Shown one piece after another: positions 27,762 through 32,841 of a stretch of DNA of 32,841 bases. The translations under genes and the position numbers were made by a program. Every line of letters begins with the position of its first letter. The stretch's first letter is position 1. A model generated the notes under the pieces. The model searched no databases. It was given only the letters and a program-made list of their open reading frames with translations, and was not told the origin of the DNA. Source of the DNA: Verrucomicrobiota bacterium (GTDB lineage: Bacteria; Verrucomicrobiota; Verrucomicrobiia; JADLBR01); contig JAKQKQ010000135.1 in NCBI GenBank assembly GCA_029560585.1, positions 1 to 32,841 on the forward strand, in the 5' to 3' direction.

Positions 27762-29957
27762 TCAGACAAGGTTCGACCTCCTCCGCAGCCACCATTCCAT
27801 GGCCAATAACCCCATCACCAGCAGCGCAAAATACGGCCCCGTCTGCGCCAAAGGCAGTTCCTTGGCCACCGTCCTCTCCCCCAATGTCGCCGCAAAATTG
27901 CCGCCCAGCTTGGCGACCTCCGCCTCGCTCACGTATCCCCCACCGCTGCGTTCCGCAAGCTGCCGCAGATCCCCGGCCCTCATCTCCAGCTTGCTCCCCT
28001 CCGGCAGCAGCGCCTCCACCAAAACGTCTCTCTCGTAGGTCTCCAGCAACTGCTCTCCCTCGTAGGCCGAAAGCCGAATCTCATACGTTCCCCGCTCGCC
28101 AAAGCGCATCTGCGCGGTCCACGTCCGCCGGTCCGCCCCCCCCGGATCCAAGCTCACTGGACGGCTCTTCCCATCCAGCGTCAACGCGGGCGAAAGGCGC
28201 ACCCCCTCGGCGTCGCGATCGGCCCCTAGTCGCACGGTCGCCACGGCCGTCTCACCGGGCCGATAATGCTCTTTGTCCCAACTCACGCTGAGAACCCTCC
28301 CGCCCTCTGTTTTGCCCGAGAGAAACCGAATCGCCTGTCGCCAAAAGATACCATAACCCACTCGCATGACCTCCCCCGCACGCGTCCACTGCCACAGCGT
28401 GTTGCTCGCCACGCCCAGCACCCTGCCTCGCCCATACGATTGCACCGCCACCACCGCAACCGCACGGTCGCGCGCCTGCGCCTCGACCAGCGCCACCGCC
28501 CCAGGTCGCAGCGGCCCCGCCAAATTCACGCTCGCGAGACCCGGCCCACCGGAAAATGCCCGATCAAGTCCCGCCAGCATCGGATGACCCAACCCCACGC
28601 TCGCGATCGACACCGGAAACGATCCGGCCAACAGGCCCGCGTCCCCCTCCTCGATCCGCCAGGGGAAAAGAGGCGCCAGCGCCGTCTTTTCATACCCGCC
28701 CGCGGCGAAGGATTTCTCCCCCCCGAGGAAAACTACCCCACCCCCATCCTCAACGAATTCCAGCAGCGCCTTCATCTGGTCGGCGCGCCAATCGCTTGCC
28801 TCAAAGGATCCGATCACAATGCAGTCGAAGAGCGCCAGTTCCTCCCGCTTGCGAGGAAATCCGGCCCCAAGCATGTCGTCCCCCGGAAACCGGTCGCCCT
28901 GAATCGTGAATCTTTCGCTGGTCGTCCGGAACAGCGCCGTGAACGCTATGCCAGGATCCCTCCCCAACTCCGCCCGCAGGGCCTTGAACTCAACCCCAAG
29001 CTCGCGCGTGAAATACAGCACGTGCAACGAGCGCTTCTGCACGTTGACGGCAAAAGGCCTGACATTGTTGAGTTCCGAGAGTTCCCCAGCCACCGGCACC
29101 ACCCGCGCACGGAATCGCTGCAAGCCCGGATCCTGCGCCGCGACCTTGAAACGAACCCGCGCCCGCTTCCGCGACAGATCGATCTTCTGTGACGCCACCA
29201 CTTCAGCCCCACCGTCGACATCTCGCTCGACCCGGACATCAACCGCATTCAGCGACCCGGAAAACCGCCCATCGGCCCCGTGCGCCACAAGGCCCACGTC
29301 GACATCGAAACCCACGCCCTTCTCGACCGTCGCCGGAGCCTGCACCTGATCGATCGCCACGTCGTTCCAGCCATCGGGTGAGCCGCCGATCCCAACGACG
29401 TGGACCGGCACCGGCGGCGCCCGCACCTCGTCCAGGGATTCATCCCCGCCATCTGTCAGCAGCACCACGCCCGCCGCCGATGCCAGCTCACCCTTCTGCT
29501 CCAGCATCGCCAGACAACCGCCGATATCCGTTCCCCGAACCGGGGCCGCCGGCGGCGGTTCACCCGCCTTCCGCACGCCCGTGTCAAATTCTCTGACATC
29601 CATGCCCAGTCTGCCGGGCAACGATCCGCGGAGCCGCTCCACCACGTGCCGCGCCCGCACGAGCCGCGACTCTTTGCCATCGTCGCGCACCTCCATCGAT
29701 GAAGACGAATCCACCAGAACCAGCAGCGACCCATGGATCCCTGCCTTCTGCCTCACGGTCCACACGGGCTCGAAAAGCACCAGTACCAGAATCAGCGTCA
29801 CCGCGACCTTCGGCCAAAAAAGTCGCCATGGATGCCGCGATCGCCCCGCCAATAGCCTGTGACCCCACCAGAGGCCCACCCCAATGCCGAGGACGAGCAA
29901 CCCGCAGATCAACGGATCGATCTGCCCCCGCCACTGGATCGACTGCCCCGGGATCAC
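27762..29957 (-). CDS. VWA-domain membrane protein with amidotransferase-like domain
   Basis: A 731-residue protein if it starts at GTG 29957, whose first four bases (GTGA) contain the stop codon of the upstream gene; a GGGGG ribosome-site-like run precedes it. An earlier ATG at 30053 would overlap the upstream gene by 100 bases. Two membrane segments (about 14-31 and 48-64) come before a VWA domain with D83, S85 and S87 of the metal site in LVDSSSSME, then RGTDIG and LLTDGGDES. The middle (about 300-530) has a class I glutamine-amidotransferase-like fold (DCIVIGSFEASDW, VEDGGGVVFLGGEKSFAAGG) without an obvious catalytic Cys. The C-terminus has one more membrane helix. It probably builds an envelope complex with its BatA-like and giant neighbours. 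Confidence 0.85.
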   Translation of the reverse strand: MIPGQSIQWRGQIDPLICGLLVLGIGVGLWWGHRLLAGRSRHPWRLFWPKVAVTLILVLVLFEPVWTVRQKAGIHGSLLVLVDSSSSMEVRDDGKESRLVRARHVVERLRGSLPGRLGMDVREFDTGVRKAGEPPPAAPVRGTDIGGCLAMLEQKGELASAAGVVLLTDGGDESLDEVRAPPVPVHVVGIGGSPDGWNDVAIDQVQAPATVEKGVGFDVDVGLVAHGADGRFSGSLNAVDVRVERDVDGGAEVVASQKIDLSRKRARVRFKVAAQDPGLQRFRARVVPVAGELSELNNVRPFAVNVQKRSLHVLYFTRELGVEFKALRAELGRDPGIAFTALFRTTSERFTIQGDRFPGDDMLGAGFPRKREELALFDCIVIGSFEASDWRADQMKALLEFVEDGGGVVFLGGEKSFAAGGYEKTALAPLFPWRIEEGDAGLLAGSFPVSIASVGLGHPMLAGLDRAFSGGPGLASVNLAGPLRPGAVALVEAQARDRAVAVVAVQSYGRGRVLGVASNTLWQWTRAGEVMRVGYGIFWRQAIRFLSGKTEGGRVLSVSWDKEHYRPGETAVATVRLGADRDAEGVRLSPALTLDGKSRPVSLDPGGADRRTWTAQMRFGERGTYEIRLSAYEGEQLLETYERDVLVEALLPEGSKLEMRAGDLRQLAERSGGGYVSEAEVAKLGGNFAATLGERTVAKELPLAQTGPYFALLVMGLLAMEWWLRRRSNLV

Positions 29958-32035
29958 GTAATTCCCCCCGCCAATCCTGGCTTCCGAACTCCGCCGCGAA
30001 CTGATGGGGCTCGCCACCTCGTGTTGGCCAACCAGGTCTCCGCCAGAAGGCACAGCAACGCCAGCGCCAGCAATTGCGGATACAGATCCAGGCCCCGCCG
30101 CTCATCCGCAATAGAATCCACAAATGAATGCACGTCACCCAGGGCCCGAACCTTGTGCGACAATACACCCAGCGCCGGAACCCGTTCCCCCGCAACATAC
30201 CTCGGCACGCCCTCGCGCTCCGACGACCTGACTCCCACGACTGCGTCCTGCTCTCCCCCCCGGATCGAGAGCACCGCCGCCCTCGGAAACCCCGGCATCA
30301 GCGAAACTTCGCCTTTCCACTCGAAGGCGCTTCCGGCCACAGACTTCACCATGACGACCTTGGAACCCTCGATCAGATGACTCGGGCGCTCGCCCGCCAC
30401 AACCCCCTGCACCGACGTGCCGGTCGCCCCCGACGCAAGCGCCATCCGCTGCACAATCGCCAGAAACGCTGCCTTCAACGGAAGTGTGCTCCACGACGGG
30501 TCGAACCCGATGCCGCAGGCAAAAACGAAGCCGCCCCCCTCCCGATGCGCCACCAGCAGCGTCCGCCCATCCTCCAACCCAATCACTGCCTCCCGTCCGT
30601 CGTTGGCCTCCATCGGGCAAAAGCGAAACGCCTTCACTTCCCCAAACACCGGCCCCTGTCCCATCTTGATATCCGCCAGCAGGACCGAGCCCTCCCCCTG
30701 GACAACCACCGCCGCGCCCGCTCGGGTCTCCTCCAACCGCGACATCTTCGCACCCACCCATGCGGGCAGCGCACCCTCCTGCGCCGCCACGACCCCGGGC
30801 AACACCAGAAGGTTCCCACCGCCGCGCACATACTGCTCGAGCACCGAACCAGCCGCCGCCAGCGCCGCGCGCGATACCGCAACTAGCGCAGGCTTCAACT
30901 TCGGCAGCCGGGCAGGCAACTCCTCCACCGATCCAAACTCCACCCTGATGCCAGAAAGCTGCCCCCCCTCTGACGGGGAGAGCGCCAGCGGCAACACGCC
31001 AAACTCATCCTTGGCTCCCACCAGAAGCGCCGACACTTTCTCCGCGTATTCCAGGCCGATGCCACCCCGGTTGTCGCCCCCAAATCCGTCATCCTGCAGC
31101 CATGCGTACACCCAATGCCACCCCGGCCCCCCGGGTTGCAGCAACATCGGCACCGACTTCTCGGTCCCGCCCACCACGGCGAGCGCCTCAGTCCCGCGCG
31201 CCCCACCATCGTCCATCCAGTGCAATACCCCGGTGGCCTCTTTCACCCCAGGATTCGAGATCCTTGCCCGCACCACCGCCCTGCGACCCGATAACAACCG
31301 CCCCGCGGGCATCCCAAAACCCGCCAACGACAGATTCCCTTTCGCCGGCGCGGCCGCGGGAATCCGATGCACGAAGACCAACGTCCCCGCCGGTGCCTCG
31401 GGCACCCCGGCGATCTCCCTGCCCCATTCGCCCTCCTGAAGATCACTGAAGATGTGGACCTCCCTCGCCACGGCGCTCCCCGCCTCAAGCATCCCGAACG
31501 CTCGCCGCAGCGCCCATGCCGGATCCGCACTGCCATCCGTCTCAACGATCCGGTCCAGCGATGTTCGGATCAGCCCCTTGTCGGCGCTCAACTCCGCCGG
31601 AAGCGACACCGTCGGATCATCCACCGCCAGCACCACGCCGGCAAAATCATCATTTCCCATCCGCCCGACGATCCCGCGCGCCGCGTCGGTCGCCGCCCGC
31701 AATCGCGTCATGTCGTCCCTGAACCCGCCACCCATCGATCCCGAGTTGTCCACGATCATCACCGCGGCCGTCCGACCGCCGCCGTGGCCCCCCATCCACA
31801 CCGGCCTCGATAAGGCCATCAGCAGCAGCACAATGAAAAGGCACCTCAACAGCAGCACCAACCACTCGTGGATCCGCCGCCGCGCCCGCATCCGAGGGTC
31901 GATGTCATCGAAAAACATGAATGTCGAGAACACCGCCGGCCGCGTCCGAAATCGCAGGAAGAAATGGAATAACACCGGCATCGCCGCCAGAGGCAGCATC
32001 CAGGCGAACAGCGGATTCGTGATCAACCACTGCAT
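29954..32035 (-). CDS. BatA-like VWA protein with N-terminal double membrane domain
   Basis: A 693-residue protein. The start MQWLITNPLFAWMLPLAAMPVLFHFF is the N-terminal membrane domain of BatA-type proteins, with helices at about 6-26 and 57-77 separated by a short charged segment (FFDDIDPRMRARRRIHEW). The VWA domain follows with the complete metal-site motif D96, S98, S100 in IVDNSGSMGGG. A large C-terminal region, about 280-660, is mostly beta-rich (SLAGFGMPAGRLLSGRRAVV, VVGVRSSEREGVPRYVAG), with a final hydrophobic helix (YPQLLALALLCLLAETWL). The ATG shares one base with the stop codon of the DUF58 gene (TGATG), and its own stop overlaps the next start (GTGA). It would act as a membrane component of the MoxR/DUF58/VWA assembly. 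Confidence 0.88.
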   Translation of the reverse strand: MQWLITNPLFAWMLPLAAMPVLFHFFLRFRTRPAVFSTFMFFDDIDPRMRARRRIHEWLVLLLRCLFIVLLLMALSRPVWMGGHGGGRTAAVMIVDNSGSMGGGFRDDMTRLRAATDAARGIVGRMGNDDFAGVVLAVDDPTVSLPAELSADKGLIRTSLDRIVETDGSADPAWALRRAFGMLEAGSAVAREVHIFSDLQEGEWGREIAGVPEAPAGTLVFVHRIPAAAPAKGNLSLAGFGMPAGRLLSGRRAVVRARISNPGVKEATGVLHWMDDGGARGTEALAVVGGTEKSVPMLLQPGGPGWHWVYAWLQDDGFGGDNRGGIGLEYAEKVSALLVGAKDEFGVLPLALSPSEGGQLSGIRVEFGSVEELPARLPKLKPALVAVSRAALAAAGSVLEQYVRGGGNLLVLPGVVAAQEGALPAWVGAKMSRLEETRAGAAVVVQGEGSVLLADIKMGQGPVFGEVKAFRFCPMEANDGREAVIGLEDGRTLLVAHREGGGFVFACGIGFDPSWSTLPLKAAFLAIVQRMALASGATGTSVQGVVAGERPSHLIEGSKVVMVKSVAGSAFEWKGEVSLMPGFPRAAVLSIRGGEQDAVVGVRSSEREGVPRYVAGERVPALGVLSHKVRALGDVHSFVDSIADERRGLDLYPQLLALALLCLLAETWLANTRWRAPSVRGGVRKPGLAGGIT

Positions 32036-32841
32036 CAGCTGCGCCTCGCCCTCAAATGCACCGCCTCCTCGACCGGCATACGCGTGCTCACCTGCAGGTA
32101 ATCGACCATGCTCTGGGTGCAGCCATGCCTCAGCCTGTCCAGATGCCGTTCAACGGCCTTCCGATACGAATCGCGCATCTCCCCCGCGTCGACCAGCAAC
32201 CGTCGCCCCGTCTCCAGTTCGGTCAGCTCCGCCAGCCCGTCCAACCCCAGTTCCAGCTCGCCGGGATCCAGAACCTGGAACACCGTCACATCGTGCCCAT
32301 CGTGCTGGAGATGTCGCAGGCCTCGCAGGATGCCATCCGCTGGTTGCAACAGGTCCGATATCACGATGACGAGGCTCCTCGACTTGAGCCGCCCGGCAGC
32401 CTCGTGCAGGCCCGCCTCGATGTCACTGGGCCCCTTCGCCACAGTCTTCTCCAGGTGGTGCAACATCGGCCTCAATCCCTCAAAGCTGCCAACGGGCGCG
32501 AATCCATCCCTCACCGCCCCGTCGAATGTCATCAGCCCGGCGGTATCGCCCTGCCTCACAAGAATGAACAACATCGATGCCGCCAGATAGCACGCGTACT
32601 CGAGCTTGGTCATGGGGCCACCCGACTTGAACGACAGGCTTTCCGACGTGTCGAGCAACACGTGCCCGCGAAGGTTCGTCTCCTCCTGAAAACGCCGGAT
32701 CATGTATCGGTCGCTCCGGCCATAGACCGCCCAGTCAATCATGTTCGGCGGATCGCCCGGCCGGTACTCCCGATACTCCGCAAACTCGACGGACGCACCG
32801 TGGTTCGGCGAACGGTGCAGGCCCTGCTGCGCCCCCACCAC
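32035..32841 (-). CDS. DUF58-domain protein, 5' end outside the window
   Basis: At least 268 residues are visible; the reading frame is open to the window edge and the true start lies beyond it. The diagnostic DUF58 stretch (GLHRSPNHGASVEFAEYREY, then RPGDPPNMIDWAVYGRSDRY) is followed by FQEETNLRGHVLLDTSESLS, with D64, S66 and S68 of a VWA-like metal site (numbering from the window edge). The later segments VIVISDLLQP and GHDVTVFQVLDPGELEL are also characteristic. DUF58 proteins lie next to MoxR AAA+ ATPases and VWA proteins and form a chaperone-like complex with them; a moxR gene is expected just upstream. The stop codon overlaps the next start by one base. Confidence 0.93.
   Translation of the reverse strand: MVGAQQGLHRSPNHGASVEFAEYREYRPGDPPNMIDWAVYGRSDRYMIRRFQEETNLRGHVLLDTSESLSFKSGGPMTKLEYACYLAASMLFILVRQGDTAGLMTFDGAVRDGFAPVGSFEGLRPMLHHLEKTVAKGPSDIEAGLHEAAGRLKSRSLVIVISDLLQPADGILRGLRHLQHDGHDVTVFQVLDPGELELGLDGLAELTELETGRRLLVDAGEMRDSYRKAVERHLDRLRHGCTQSMVDYLQVSTRMPVEEAVHLRARRS

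Overview
The window is GC-rich bacterial chromosome, most likely from a member of the Verrucomicrobiota or a close PVC-group relative. The clues are a 51-residue very basic protein of the type shared by Verrucomicrobiota and Chlamydiota (12461-12616), an unusual membrane pyrophosphatase, a long GyrB, a zinc-ribbon Ser/Thr kinase with a beta-sandwich sensor domain, and a DUF58/BatA/VWA gene cluster of the kind common in this superphylum. There are no rRNA or tRNA genes, no CRISPR array, no transposase and no phage gene. The species assignment is inference.

Layout. 1-2.9 kb: a LysR-type regulator (-) diverges from a B12-binding radical SAM protein (+), with a LysR-box-like dyad between them. 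2.9-6.2 kb: a five-PAS hybrid histidine kinase (-). 6.3-11.0 kb: a DinG-type Fe-S helicase and GyrB (both +). Two copies of a REPIN-like repeat lie on either side of gyrB. 11.5-13.4 kb: a secreted protein of unknown function (-) diverges from the small basic protein, which is followed by an RsuA/RluB-type pseudouridine synthase (+). 13.5-15.8 kb: a nitroreductase-fold protein, an NAD-dependent epimerase-like protein and a pterin-4a-carbinolamine dehydratase (all -). 16.0-18.5 kb: a proton- or sodium-pumping pyrophosphatase (+). 18.6-20.4 kb: accB-accC (+), for acetyl-CoA carboxylation. 20.5-24.0 kb: an L,D-transpeptidase coupled to a small membrane protein (-), diverging from a host-attachment/baeRF-type protein and a transmembrane Ser/Thr kinase (+). 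24.3-32.8 kb: a translationally coupled cluster on the minus strand, in transcription order DUF58 protein (cut by the window edge), BatA-like VWA protein, VWA plus amidotransferase-like protein, and a giant DUF4175-like coiled-coil membrane protein.

Most of the window is housekeeping: topology, rRNA modification, fatty-acid initiation and pyrophosphate energetics. The most system-like part is the DUF58/VWA/giant-protein cluster. Its overlapping stop and start codons point to co-assembly of several VWA-domain proteins at the membrane, probably with a MoxR-type AAA+ ATPase upstream, outside the window.

The non-coding DNA is the most distinctive part. A roughly 180-bp hairpin-rich element occurs twice, both times between convergent genes, and a third fragment supplies the stop codon of another gene. 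There are also REPIN-like repeats beside gyrB, a 142-bp inverted-repeat element, a 38-bp palindrome, and a divergent promoter with a symmetric -10 box. Everything here was read by eye; no alignment, folding or database search was run.
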